A DNA stretch of 63,397 nt from Atopobium sp. (GTDB lineage Bacteria; Actinomycetota; Coriobacteriia; Coriobacteriales; Atopobiaceae), in contig JAIJTS010000009.1 of assembly GCA_022732885.1 (NCBI GenBank), forward strand, positions 1 to 63,397. The letters are read 5' to 3'. Below, piece by piece: positions 17,893 through 25,999 of the stretch; within the stretch, counting starts at the first letter, position 1; each line of letters begins with the position of its first letter. The position numbers and the translations under genes were made by a program. The notes beneath the pieces were generated by a model, which saw only the letters and a program-made list of their open reading frames with translations, had not been told where the DNA came from and made no database searches.

Positions 17893-19035
17893 ATGATGAC
17901 CTCAACTTTTGGAACAACAGTAAAAGTGTCTATTTTTGGAGAATCTCATGCCCCAAAAATTGGATGCACAATTAAAGGTTTACCTGCTGGTTTTACCGTT
18001 GACTTAGCCTCTCTTAAGACATTTCTTGAAAGAAGGACCCCGTCGCACCCGTGGGATACGCCACGTAGAGAATCAGACAGTCCGCAGTTTATTTATGGTA
18101 TATCAACCGACGGCGTGTTGGACGGCTCTCCGCTCATAGTGGAGCTGCCAAACAATAATGTTCGTCCACAAGATTACTCAGTTACCAAACTTGTCCCACG
18201 GCCAGGCCATGCCGATTTTTCTGCCTGGGCAAAATGGGGAGACTCATATAAGCAAACGGGTGGAGGGCATTTTTCTGCACGATTGACCGCTCCTCTTTGC
18301 ATTGCTGGAGGCATAGCACTTCAAATCTTACACGCTCAGGGCATTACAATTGCAGCTCACGTTCTCAAAATAAAAGACGTTACCGACACTCCCCTTGAGC
18401 TTGTGGACAACTCACTTGAAGCTAACAAGTTACTTGCTCATCAAATGGATCAGCTGCTACAAGCTTCACCTCAAGAACTTCCTTTCCTTGATGCTCAAGC
18501 TGGCGAGAAAACCCGTGCGCTCCTTACTCAGCTGCGCTCAGAGAAAAACACTGTTGGCGGCATCATAGAATGCGCAGCAACAGGTGTACCTGCGGGCATT
18601 GGTTGCCCTCATTTTCATGGACTTGAGAATACAATATCCACTGCAGTCTTTGGCATTCCCGCTGTTAAAGCCATAGAATTTGGCAGTGGTATGGGTGTTG
18701 CAAGTTTACTAGGATCCGAGAATAATGACGCCTACGAAGTGCGTAACGGCACAGTTGTTCCAACCACTAATCATGCTGGAGGTATTCTGGGCGGCATTTC
18801 AACAGGAGCCCCCATCTGGTTTAGATGTGCATTAAAACCTATTTCGAGCATTGGGCTGCCTCAACATTCGGTAAACCTTCAAACTATGGAGCCAGAAGAG
18901 CTTGTGGTTCAAGGAAGACATGATGTAACGGCAGTTTTACGTGCTGTACCCTGCGTTGAAAGCGCATTTGCATTAGCTCTTCTCGACACCTTGTATTCCT
19001 GGCCTTCTGAACAGAACGGATATGACAATGACTAA
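17893..19035 (+). CDS. aroC: Chorismate synthase
   Basis: A 380-residue FMN-dependent enzyme converting EPSP to chorismate. Signatures are GESHAPKIGCTIKGLPAG (about 16-33), RPGHADFSAWAKWGD (about 104-118), the GGGHFSARLTA segment and NHAGGILGGISTGAPI (about 294-309). It begins directly after the aroA stop and overlaps the chorismate mutase gene by 14 bases. Confidence 0.97.
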   Translation: MMTSTFGTTVKVSIFGESHAPKIGCTIKGLPAGFTVDLASLKTFLERRTPSHPWDTPRRESDSPQFIYGISTDGVLDGSPLIVELPNNNVRPQDYSVTKLVPRPGHADFSAWAKWGDSYKQTGGGHFSARLTAPLCIAGGIALQILHAQGITIAAHVLKIKDVTDTPLELVDNSLEANKLLAHQMDQLLQASPQELPFLDAQAGEKTRALLTQLRSEKNTVGGIIECAATGVPAGIGCPHFHGLENTISTAVFGIPAVKAIEFGSGMGVASLLGSENNDAYEVRNGTVVPTTNHAGGILGGISTGAPIWFRCALKPISSIGLPQHSVNLQTMEPEELVVQGRHDVTAVLRAVPCVESAFALALLDTLYSWPSEQNGYDND

Positions 19036-19300
19036 TCAGCTAGAGACTCTTCGCCAGGAAATCGATTCTATCGACGCACAAATCTTTGACCTTTTTGTGC
19101 AAAGGATTACGGTTGCCAAACAGATTGGCGCTTACAAAAAAGAGCACGGGCTCTCTGTTCTTGATTCCTTAAGAGAAGATGCAAAAAGAGACCAGGTTAA
19201 AGCTTCTGTTTCACCCGAACTTGAACCGTATGCTTTAGGGTTACTTGAGGTTTTAATGAAGACTGCAAAAACAGTTCAGGAGACCTCTTGTGAGCTTTAA
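19022..19300 (+). CDS. Chorismate mutase, AroQ class
   Basis: A 92-residue all-helical domain (LRQEIDSIDAQIFDLFVQRI, VAKQIGAYKK, then a Leu-rich third helix) that rearranges chorismate to prephenate. The Arg and Lys of the active site (LRQEID and K in IGAYKKEHG) are present. It is monofunctional, not fused to prephenate dehydratase or DAHP synthase. A second in-frame ATG at 19028 has GGAT at better distance, so the first two residues are uncertain. It overlaps aroC upstream by 14 bases and the aroE-aroK fusion downstream by 11 bases, implying coupled translation. Confidence 0.92.
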   Translation: MTMTNQLETLRQEIDSIDAQIFDLFVQRITVAKQIGAYKKEHGLSVLDSLREDAKRDQVKASVSPELEPYALGLLEVLMKTAKTVQETSCEL

Positions 19301-20603
19301 AACTGCACAGCAAACCTCAAGCAACCCTGCAGCTCCCCTTGCTCCTTTTGGACTTATTGGCAAGAAACTCTCCCATAGCTGGTCTGCAGAAATTCATAAA
19401 GAATTGGGGTCATTTCCCTACCAGCTTCACGAGCTTTCTGCTTATGAGCTAAAGGGTTTTCTTAAAGACCAACCATGGCGGGGTTTGAACGTTACTATTC
19501 CCTACAAAAAGGATGTCTGCGCACTTGCGGACATAGCTTCTAAGGATGCGCAAGCTATAGGGGCAGCAAATACGCTGGTAAAAGACGTAAATGGCTTTAT
19601 ATCAGCTGATAACACAGATGTGTACGGCTTTGAATATCTTATTAAAAGTCTCAAGGTCAACTTAAACCATAAGAAGGCGATTGTTTTAGGAGCCTTTGGT
19701 GGAGCTGGCCAAGCAATTTGTTATGCACTCAAAAAAGGTGGCGCATATATTTTAGGCGTCTCCAGAAACCCTCAAGTAAGCGATTCTTTTATTGATTGCG
19801 CAATTACATATGACCAGCTTGTATTCCACTATGATGCTGATATTCTTATTAATGCAACGCCAGTAGGAATGTCTCCTCACACTGGTGTTTCTCCTCTTTC
19901 AGAAGAAGAGTTAGCTTCTTTTACTTCTTTACAATACGTAATTGATCTTATCTATAATCCACTGCGCTCTCAGCTTCTTCTAGATGCAGAAAGTCTTGGT
20001 CTACCTAATACAAACGGGCTAAAAATGCTGGTTGCTCAAGCGGCAAAAGCAAGCTCACTCTTTTTGGGTCAAGAAGTTTCAGGCTTGAAAATAGAAACCA
20101 TTACACGTGAGCTCCATGCTTCAAAAGAAAACATTGTGCTTATTGGTATGCCTGGTGTTGGAAAGACTTCTACAGGAGAGGCCCTAGCAAAACTTCTGAA
20201 TCGTCCCTGGATAGATACTGATCTTCTCATCAAACAGAAGGCTCACTGCGACGCGTCAACCTATTTACAAACACATGGTGAGACGGCATTTAGACGTCTA
20301 GAACATACGGTGATTGAAGAGATTTCTAACATGACTGGTGCGGTGATATCGTGCGGAGGCGGCGTAGTTGTTACACCTTCAAACTATCAACTCCTCCGTC
20401 AAAATGGCAAGCTTATCTATTTAACTCGCCCTCTTGAAAAATTGGCTATTACAGAAAGACCGCTCTCGCAAAGCCGTGGCGTACAAGAACTTGCCAAAGA
20501 GCGCCTATCGCTCTATGAAGCTTGGGCAGGTGTAACTTTTTCTTGTCTAGGCAATCCAGACGCAGATGCCAAAGGGCTTTTTACTGCACTGTATAAAAAA
20601 TAG
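19290..20603 (+). CDS. aroE-aroK: Fused shikimate dehydrogenase - shikimate kinase
   Basis: A 437-residue two-domain enzyme starting at GTG, with AGGAG seven bases upstream. Residues about 17-270 are AroE: GKKLSHSWSAEIH substrate loop, NVTIPYKK with the catalytic Lys, GAANTL, NTDVYGF with the catalytic Asp, and the NADP loop VLGAFGGAGQA. Residues about 280-437 are AroK: Walker A GMPGVGKTS, substrate Arg in ETAFRRLE, SCGGGVV, and the lid RPLSQ. It would reduce 3-dehydroshikimate to shikimate and then phosphorylate it. Both halves keep their key residues. No separate aroE or aroK occurs in this window. It overlaps the chorismate mutase gene by 11 bases. Confidence 0.95.
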   Translation: MSFKTAQQTSSNPAAPLAPFGLIGKKLSHSWSAEIHKELGSFPYQLHELSAYELKGFLKDQPWRGLNVTIPYKKDVCALADIASKDAQAIGAANTLVKDVNGFISADNTDVYGFEYLIKSLKVNLNHKKAIVLGAFGGAGQAICYALKKGGAYILGVSRNPQVSDSFIDCAITYDQLVFHYDADILINATPVGMSPHTGVSPLSEEELASFTSLQYVIDLIYNPLRSQLLLDAESLGLPNTNGLKMLVAQAAKASSLFLGQEVSGLKIETITRELHASKENIVLIGMPGVGKTSTGEALAKLLNRPWIDTDLLIKQKAHCDASTYLQTHGETAFRRLEHTVIEEISNMTGAVISCGGGVVVTPSNYQLLRQNGKLIYLTRPLEKLAITERPLSQSRGVQELAKERLSLYEAWAGVTFSCLGNPDADAKGLFTALYKK

Positions 20604-20677
20604 GAAACGTTTGCACTTATTTTCTGACCGTTTACCGGACGGGTAAAAAATTTAATATCTATGCACGTTAAAGCCCC

Positions 20678-20781
20678 TATACTAGTGACTCAAACATTTG
20701 CCTTTACTGTAATTACGGAAGAGGCAAATCCGTCAAAATAGATAACTATATGATATGAGACTAAACATGGAGAGAAATCCG
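20678..20781 (+). promoter_or_regulatory. Leader of the EIIB-dehydroquinase gene: -10 box and stem-loop
   Basis: TATACT at 20678-20683 is a good -10 box with no strong -35. Just downstream an 8-bp inverted repeat, ATTTGCCT (20696-20703) and AGGCAAAT (20722-20729), can form a hairpin. The elements TTACTG and AGGCAAATCC echo the ribonucleic antiterminator sites bound by BglG/LicT-type PTS-controlled proteins, but the spacing between them is longer than in known sites. GGAGAG (20769-20774) then serves the ATG at 20782. Confidence 0.4.
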
Positions 20782-21672
20782 ATGGATGGCAATGCTATTG
20801 CTCAAGAAATTCTTAACTCTATCGGCGGGTCAAAAAATTTAACTCACAATGAAGTCTGTATGACACGACTTCGTCTTTCTATTAAAGATATGACGCTTAT
20901 AGATTATGACCAACTGTCCACAGCCACTGGCGTCCTTGGCATTGTGGGAAAAGGTGCTAACGGACTTGAAGTAGTTTTTGGTCCCAATCTTGTATGTCAA
21001 GTAAACGATGCACTCAATCGCATTTTGGATGAACCAGAGAAGACTTTTTATTCCATAGACGAGAAGCACGTTAATTGCGCCACACAACAAAATGAAGAGG
21101 TAGATAAGCTCATTTCACTTTTGACTCAAAAAAGTATTGATGATCAAGATGATGAAAACTTTGACAACCTTACCTCTGACCTAAATGATAATAGCTTTGA
21201 AGAATACTATGAGGATGACCTTGAATCTCCTCGCCTTCTTATTATTAACGGCCCAAATATCAATATGCTGGGTATTCGTGAACCAAAGATTTATGGCAAA
21301 GCTGACTACAGAACCCTTATAGAGACCTGTAAGTCAGAAGCTCAATCTCAAGGATTTTCCGATTGTGTCTGTTATCAATCAAATCATGAGGGCGATCTTA
21401 TTGACGCAATCCAAGATGCCTTAGGAAGCTATGACGGTATCATCATCAATCCTGCAGCATATACGCACACATCAATCGCTCTTTTAGACGCTGCACTTGC
21501 TGTTCAAATCCCTATGATTGAAGTGCACCTCACAAACACCTCTGCTCGTGAAGACTTTAGACACATTTCTTATATCAAAGATGCCTGCTTTGCTACGGTT
21601 GCTGGTAAGGGAATTGACAGCTATAGAGAGGCTATCCGGCTGATGGCAGCTCACCTTAAAGCTGAAGGATAA
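20782..21672 (+). CDS. aroQ: PTS EIIB-like domain fused to type II 3-dehydroquinate dehydratase
   Basis: A 296-residue protein from the ATG at 20782, which has GGAGAG seven bases upstream; ATGs at 20755 and 20767 lack ribosome sites. Residues about 4-88 match the glucose/sucrose-type PTS EIIB domain: an NSIGGSKNL turn, then EVCMTRLRL with the normally phosphorylated Cys at residue 26, then GVLGIVGKGANGLEVVFGP. An acidic linker (about 95-150) leads to a complete type II dehydroquinase: NGPNINMLGIREPKIYG (catalytic Arg and Tyr), SNHEGDLIDAI, NPAAYTHTS and the C-terminal HLTNTSAREDFRHIS. The second domain dehydrates 3-dehydroquinate, filling the one step otherwise missing from this aro cluster. 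No EIIC membrane domain is present, so transport by this protein is unlikely; a PTS-responsive regulatory role is an inference. Confidence 0.92.
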   Translation: MDGNAIAQEILNSIGGSKNLTHNEVCMTRLRLSIKDMTLIDYDQLSTATGVLGIVGKGANGLEVVFGPNLVCQVNDALNRILDEPEKTFYSIDEKHVNCATQQNEEVDKLISLLTQKSIDDQDDENFDNLTSDLNDNSFEEYYEDDLESPRLLIINGPNINMLGIREPKIYGKADYRTLIETCKSEAQSQGFSDCVCYQSNHEGDLIDAIQDALGSYDGIIINPAAYTHTSIALLDAALAVQIPMIEVHLTNTSAREDFRHISYIKDACFATVAGKGIDSYREAIRLMAAHLKAEG

Positions 21673-21731
21673 TCTACTGCTTATTTTTGTCTGAAAATCA
21701 CACCTCTGTAATGAAAAAACATAACAGGCTT

Positions 21732-22313
21732 TTATGCACATGTAAGTATATTTGACTCGGTTATTACCATATCTACAGGCACGTCAAATTCTGTATGTGG
21801 GAGCAATACCTTGCTCAGATTTGAATGGTAAGCAAGGCAAATTTTCTTGCCAGGATACGTAGACAGAAACCGGTCATAAAATCCCGCTCCATAACCTAGA
21901 CGGTATCCTTTTATATCAACAAGAAGTGCAGGTACAATACAAATTGAGGCTTCAATAGTATCTTCTGTTAAAGCAGGTAGTTCTTTAGGCGGTTCAAGCA
22001 AATTAAAAGGCGCTGGAATAAACTGTTCTAATGACGTAACAGCAACAAACTCCAAACGATGTTGAGGCAGACAACGAGGCACTGCAACAGTTTTACCATC
22101 ACTTAAAGACTGCTTAATAAACTGCCTAGTAGAAACTTCAGATGAAACAGAAACATACGTTAAAACAGTAGATACCTTTTCATATTCAGATGTTGTAAGA
22201 AGTTTCTGAGTAATACAGTCATCAAGCTCTGACCGCTCATGTGCAGTCAGAGCTTTTCTTGCTGCCAGACACTCTTCTCGCATGCTTTGTTTTTTTGTCG
22301 TTACAGAATTCAT
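21732..22313 (-). CDS. 5-formyltetrahydrofolate cyclo-ligase
   Basis: A 193-residue member of the MTHFS/YgfA family, which uses ATP to convert 5-formyl-THF to 5,10-methenyl-THF. The conserved substrate and nucleotide segments are REECLAARKAL near the start, VAVPRC, and the C-terminal GYRLGYGAGFYDRFL followed by a Lys-rich strand and VPVDMVITE. The start at 22313 is preferred because AAAGGAG precedes it; an upstream in-frame ATG at 22376 has none. It fits the folate gene set at 57-62 kb. A TTGACA-like -35 box lies on the minus strand at 22471-22476, with only a poor -10. Confidence 0.92.
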   Translation of the reverse strand: MNSVTTKKQSMREECLAARKALTAHERSELDDCITQKLLTTSEYEKVSTVLTYVSVSSEVSTRQFIKQSLSDGKTVAVPRCLPQHRLEFVAVTSLEQFIPAPFNLLEPPKELPALTEDTIEASICIVPALLVDIKGYRLGYGAGFYDRFLSTYPGKKICLAYHSNLSKVLLPHTEFDVPVDMVITESNILTCA

Positions 22314-22683
22314 AGCTTCTCCTTTATAGCTAAGAATAGCAACGTTTCTATGAACATTTTGAGAAGAAATAGGCATGCGTCATTACAAATGCGACTATTT
22401 TCAAACATTTTTTATATAGCTTTTTATTTAGCAAATTATTGACCAGCATAAATGTAAACCAAATCTAACTTGTCAAAATATTGCGTATTTTCCACTTGTT
22501 TAACACTACATATTGAGTAAAGTTAGACATAACAAACTAATATTTGATGCTCTATATCAATGGATATATCCGCTGTCAAAAATTAGTCTCAAGGTTGCTA
22601 TTTGTACACTGCTGAGCGGACAAGCCCCACTCAACACGCTCAGCTTAAACATGGACTTACATTCATGTAAAAAGGAGTCTGTT
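22314..22683. other. Divergent intergenic region and pfl leader
   Basis: This 370-bp AT-rich stretch separates the divergently transcribed cyclo-ligase and pfl genes. It holds a TTGACA box facing the cyclo-ligase (22471-22476, minus) and an 8-bp inverted repeat GCTGAGCG (22611-22618) / CGCTCAGC (22637-22644) in the pfl leader. The pfl frame stays open upstream to 22513, but AAAAAGGAG before 22684 fixes the start there. I saw no clear Rex, FNR or CRP palindrome. Confidence 0.5.
22611..22644 (+). promoter_or_regulatory. Stem-loop in the pfl 5' leader
   Basis: An 8-bp perfect stem (GCTGAGCG/CGCTCAGC) with an 18-base loop ends 39 bases before the pfl ATG. No T-run follows, so it may act on mRNA stability or translation rather than termination. 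Confidence 0.45.
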
Positions 22684-24840
22684 ATGCAGGAAACACCAGC
22701 ACAGGAGGCTTGGGACGGCTTTGTCGGTGGAAACTGGCAAAAAGCAATTGACGTCCGTGACTTCATTCAAAGGAATTACACCCCATACGATGGCGATGAT
22801 TCCTTCCTCGCTGGCCCAACTGAGGCTACCACAGAGCTTTGGGCAGATGTTATGGATCTCTTTGCTCAAGAGACCGCAAACGGTGGCGTACTTGATATGG
22901 ATACCAAGCAGGTTTCCACTATCACCTCCCATGAGGCTGGCTACATTGATAAGCCGCTTGAGCAGATTGTTGGTCTTCAAACTGACAAGCCACTTAAACG
23001 CGCCCTTATGGTAGATGGCGGTATTCGCATGGCAATGGCAGCATGCAAGGCATACGGCTATGAGGTTGACCCAGAGATTGTTGACTTCTACACCTATCGT
23101 CGCAAAACTCACAATGCTGGCGTTTTTGATGTCTACACCGAGGACATGCGTAAATGCCGTCACTCACACATTATTACTGGTCTGCCTGACGCATACGGTC
23201 GTGGCCGCATCATCGGCGATTATCGTCGCGTTGCTCTTTACGGTGTTGACGCTTTAATTGCCGATAAGACAAATCAGAAAAATGGCACAAGCACCATCAT
23301 GGACGAGAAAACCATTCGTCACCGCGAAGAACTCTCTGAACAGATTCGTGCTCTCAAGGAGCTTAAGCAGCTTGGCGAGATTTATGGCTTTGACTTGAGC
23401 CGTCCTGCAGAGAACTTCAAAGAGGCCGTTCAGTGGCTCTATCTGGGCTACCTCGCTGCTGTAAAAGAGCAGAATGGCGCTGCAATGTCCATTGGTCGCA
23501 ATACCACCTTCCTGGACATCTATGCAGAGCGCGATCTTGCTCGTGGTACATTTACTGAGTCTGAGATTCAGGAGATTGTTGACCACCTAGTTATGAAGCT
23601 TCGTATGGTTAAGTTTGCTCGTACTCCTGAGTACAACGAACTCTTCTCCGGAGACCCTCAGTGGGTCACTGAGTCGATTGGCGGCATTGGCGTTGATGGC
23701 CGTTCCATGGTAACCAAGTCCAGCTTCCGTTGGCTCCATACTCTTGAGAACATGGGTACCAGCCCAGAGCCTAACCTGACCGTCCTGTGGTCCACCAAGC
23801 TTCCTGTAGGCTTCAAGCGCTACTGCGCAAAAATCTCTATTACCACCAGCTCTATCCAGTATGAAAACGATGATCTTATGCGCGTCTATCACGGCGATGA
23901 CTACGCAATTGCTTGCTGCGTCAGCTCTATGCGCGTTGGTAAAGAGATGCAGTTCTTTGGTGCTCGCGCAAACCTTGCCAAGTGCTTGCTTTACGCAATC
24001 AATGGAGGACGTGACGAGAAAACCGGCGAACAGATTGGTCCTAAGTACCGTGCAGTTGAAGGCGAGTACCTTGATTACGATGATGTCTTCTCAAAGTATC
24101 TAGACATGATGCGCTGGCTTGCTGGCGTTTATGTCAACGCTCTTAATGCAATCCACTACATGCATGACAAGTACAGCTACGAGCGCATCCAGATGGCTCT
24201 CCACGACGAGCACGTCCACCGCTGGTTTGCAACAGGCATCGCTGGTCTTTCTGTTGTAGCTGACTCCCTCTCTGCAATCAAGTACGCAAAGGTAAGAGTT
24301 GTCCGCGATGAGACAGGCCTTGTTACCGATTACATCACAGAGGGAGATTTCCCTAAGTATGGCAACGACGATGACCGCGTTGACACCATTGCTCATGACA
24401 TTGTTGAGATTTTCATGAACATGATTCGCCAGAACCACACCTACCGTGATTCTGTCCCAACCACCTCTATTCTGACCATTACCTCTAACGTGGTATATGG
24501 TAAGGCTACCGGCAACACCCCTGATGGACGTCGTGCAGGTGTTCCTTTTGCTCCTGGTGCTAATCCAATGCACCACCGCGATACCCACGGTGCCGTAGCA
24601 TCTCTAGCGTCCGTTGCTAAGCTTCCATTCAACGACGCGCAGGACGGTATTTCCAATACCTTCTCAATCATTCCTAACGCTCTTGGCAAGGGCTCTGACG
24701 TCTACTTCCACGGTAGCGAGCTAGACCTTGAGCACATCGACTTCTCTGATATGAATCTTGATATTCAGATTGAGAACAAGATTGATTGCGCCTGTGAGGC
24801 AGACCCATCCGCAGCTGAGGGTGCTGAGGATCGTAAATAA
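22684..24840 (+). CDS. pflB: Pyruvate formate-lyase catalytic core, lacking the C-terminal glycyl-radical segment
   Basis: A 718-residue protein. PFL cleaves pyruvate with CoA to acetyl-CoA and formate. The catalytic cysteine pair is Cys411-Cys412 in AIACCVSSMRVGKEMQFFGARANL, and FSIIPNALGKG marks the late core. It stops after an acidic tail (EADPSAAEGAEDRK) and has no RVSGYAV glycyl-radical motif; that segment is encoded by the next gene at 24906. The usual single-chain enzyme is about 740-760 residues. The start at 22684 has AAAAAGGAG upstream. The core sequence is intact and shows no frameshift, so the break looks like a stable gene split. It is followed by the glycyl-radical gene and the activase, all on the same strand. 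Confidence 0.95.
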   Translation: MQETPAQEAWDGFVGGNWQKAIDVRDFIQRNYTPYDGDDSFLAGPTEATTELWADVMDLFAQETANGGVLDMDTKQVSTITSHEAGYIDKPLEQIVGLQTDKPLKRALMVDGGIRMAMAACKAYGYEVDPEIVDFYTYRRKTHNAGVFDVYTEDMRKCRHSHIITGLPDAYGRGRIIGDYRRVALYGVDALIADKTNQKNGTSTIMDEKTIRHREELSEQIRALKELKQLGEIYGFDLSRPAENFKEAVQWLYLGYLAAVKEQNGAAMSIGRNTTFLDIYAERDLARGTFTESEIQEIVDHLVMKLRMVKFARTPEYNELFSGDPQWVTESIGGIGVDGRSMVTKSSFRWLHTLENMGTSPEPNLTVLWSTKLPVGFKRYCAKISITTSSIQYENDDLMRVYHGDDYAIACCVSSMRVGKEMQFFGARANLAKCLLYAINGGRDEKTGEQIGPKYRAVEGEYLDYDDVFSKYLDMMRWLAGVYVNALNAIHYMHDKYSYERIQMALHDEHVHRWFATGIAGLSVVADSLSAIKYAKVRVVRDETGLVTDYITEGDFPKYGNDDDRVDTIAHDIVEIFMNMIRQNHTYRDSVPTTSILTITSNVVYGKATGNTPDGRRAGVPFAPGANPMHHRDTHGAVASLASVAKLPFNDAQDGISNTFSIIPNALGKGSDVYFHGSELDLEHIDFSDMNLDIQIENKIDCACEADPSAAEGAEDRK

Positions 24841-24847
24841 CAAGCCC

Positions 24848-24883
24848 TGGCGAGAAGATCTATCTACACGTTGCTTCTCGCCA
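24848..24883 (+). other. Hairpin from two inverted copies of the repeated core, between the split pfl genes
   Basis: TGGCGAGAAG (24848-24857) and CTTCTCGCCA (24874-24882 plus A24883) form a perfect 10-bp stem with a 16-base loop. It begins 8 bases after the pfl core stop; AAGGAG for the next gene follows. No T-run is present, so complete termination is unlikely; it may adjust the ratio of the two subunits through processing or partial termination. Confidence 0.75.
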
Positions 24884-24905
24884 ACAAACTCGTAAGGAGA
24901 AACAC

Positions 24906-25157
24906 ATGAAGTCCAATGAAGTAGCTTCCGAGCAGATCGACAACCTTGTAAACATGATTGATGGCTATGCCGAGAAGGGCGGTCACCACCTTAACGTTAA
25001 CGTTTTTACTAAAGACACTCTTCTTGATGCTCAGGCTCACCCAGAGAAGTATCCTCAGCTGACCATTCGCGTTTCTGGTTACGCTGTTAAGTTCAACTCC
25101 CTTACCAAAGAGCAGCAGGACGACGTCATTTCTCGTACCTTCCACGACGCTCTCTAA
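24906..25157 (+). CDS. grcA: Stand-alone glycyl-radical domain of pyruvate formate-lyase (GrcA/YfiD-like)
   Basis: An 83-residue protein equal to the C-terminal end of ordinary PFL: NLVNMIDGYAEKGGHHLNVNV, HPEKYPQLTIRVSGYAVKF (radical Gly58) and EQQDDVISRTFHDAL. In E. coli the related YfiD/GrcA protein can replace a damaged PFL C-terminus. Here the neighbouring core lacks this part altogether, so I infer that the domain is an obligatory subunit and not a spare part. It has its own AAGGAG and ATG, 65 bases after the core stop. The activase gene follows after 13 bases. Confidence 0.93.
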   Translation: MKSNEVASEQIDNLVNMIDGYAEKGGHHLNVNVFTKDTLLDAQAHPEKYPQLTIRVSGYAVKFNSLTKEQQDDVISRTFHDAL

Positions 25158-25170
25158 GAATTTCTTGTCC

Positions 25171-25968
25171 ATGTCTTGTTCTGATGCTCACATGGATCTC
25201 AATGACCCGCTCACAGTTTGTGGGCGGGTCCACTCTATTGAGACCTTTGGTACCGTAGACGGTCCTGGAACTCGCCTGGTTGTGTTTACCCAGGGGTGTC
25301 CGATGCGCTGTGCCTATTGTCATAACCCGGATACCTGGCAATTTGGTATTGGAACAGAAGCATCAGTTAAAGAAATTCTTACCACTTTTGACCGCAATAG
25401 AGCTTTTTATAGAAACGGTGGCATTACGGCAACTGGTGGCGAACCACTTGCTCAACCAGAGTTTGTTGGAGCTCTCTTTGAGGCAGCACATAATGATCCC
25501 AAAGGCCGTATTCATACCTGTCTTGACTCCTCTGGTGTTGCCTACAATCCTGAAACTCCAAAAAAATTTGAGCGCGTTCTTGATAACACTGATTTAGTGC
25601 TTCTTGACATCAAGCACTCTGACCCAAAGGGCCACATTAGTCTTTGCGAAGTTGGTTCAGAAAGACCGCTTGCGTTTGGTGATGAGCTTAATCGTAGGGG
25701 CATTAAAGTACTTATCAGACATGTAGTAGTACCTGGCATTACTGATTCACCAGAAGAACTTGCCGGTGTTGGTAGGATTATTGCTCACTGGGATAACGTT
25801 ATTGGATTAGATGTACTTCCCTACCACGTTATGGGTGTAAAAAAGTACGAAGAGCTGGGCATTCCTTACAGGCTTTCTGATACTCCTGCCATGGATGGCA
25901 AAAAGATTCCAGAGCTGCGCAAGCAAATCCTTATCGCCCGTGCCCTTGAACGCAAACGACTTTCATAA
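25171..25968 (+). CDS. pflA: Pyruvate formate-lyase-activating enzyme (radical SAM)
   Basis: A 265-residue radical SAM activase that abstracts hydrogen from the PFL glycine. The cluster motif is CPMRCAYC in TQGCPMRCAYCHNPDTW (about 43-50); ATGGEPL and VLLDIKH are also typical. The start is uncertain: TTG 25165, ATG 25171 or ATG 25192 are all in frame, none with a strong ribosome site. It would have to install the radical on the small separate domain encoded upstream. A terminator-like hairpin follows the stop directly. Confidence 0.96.
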   Translation: MSCSDAHMDLNDPLTVCGRVHSIETFGTVDGPGTRLVVFTQGCPMRCAYCHNPDTWQFGIGTEASVKEILTTFDRNRAFYRNGGITATGGEPLAQPEFVGALFEAAHNDPKGRIHTCLDSSGVAYNPETPKKFERVLDNTDLVLLDIKHSDPKGHISLCEVGSERPLAFGDELNRRGIKVLIRHVVVPGITDSPEELAGVGRIIAHWDNVIGLDVLPYHVMGVKKYEELGIPYRLSDTPAMDGKKIPELRKQILIARALERKRLS

Positions 25969-25970
25969 AA

Positions 25971-25999
25971 CTACCAGCAGCCCATTTAGCTGCTGGTAG
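25971..25999 (+). terminator. Terminator-like hairpin after pflA
   Basis: CTACCAGCAG / CTGCTGGTAG, a perfect 10-bp stem with a 9-base loop, starts 2 bases after the stop. The following tract CAATTT is a weak T-run. Confidence 0.65.

Noticed and set aside
22513..22683. Upstream in-frame extension of pflB by 57 codons
   Set aside because: The residues do not resemble the PFL N-terminus, while AAAAAGGAG and ATG at 22684 give the expected start; the extension also covers the leader hairpin.
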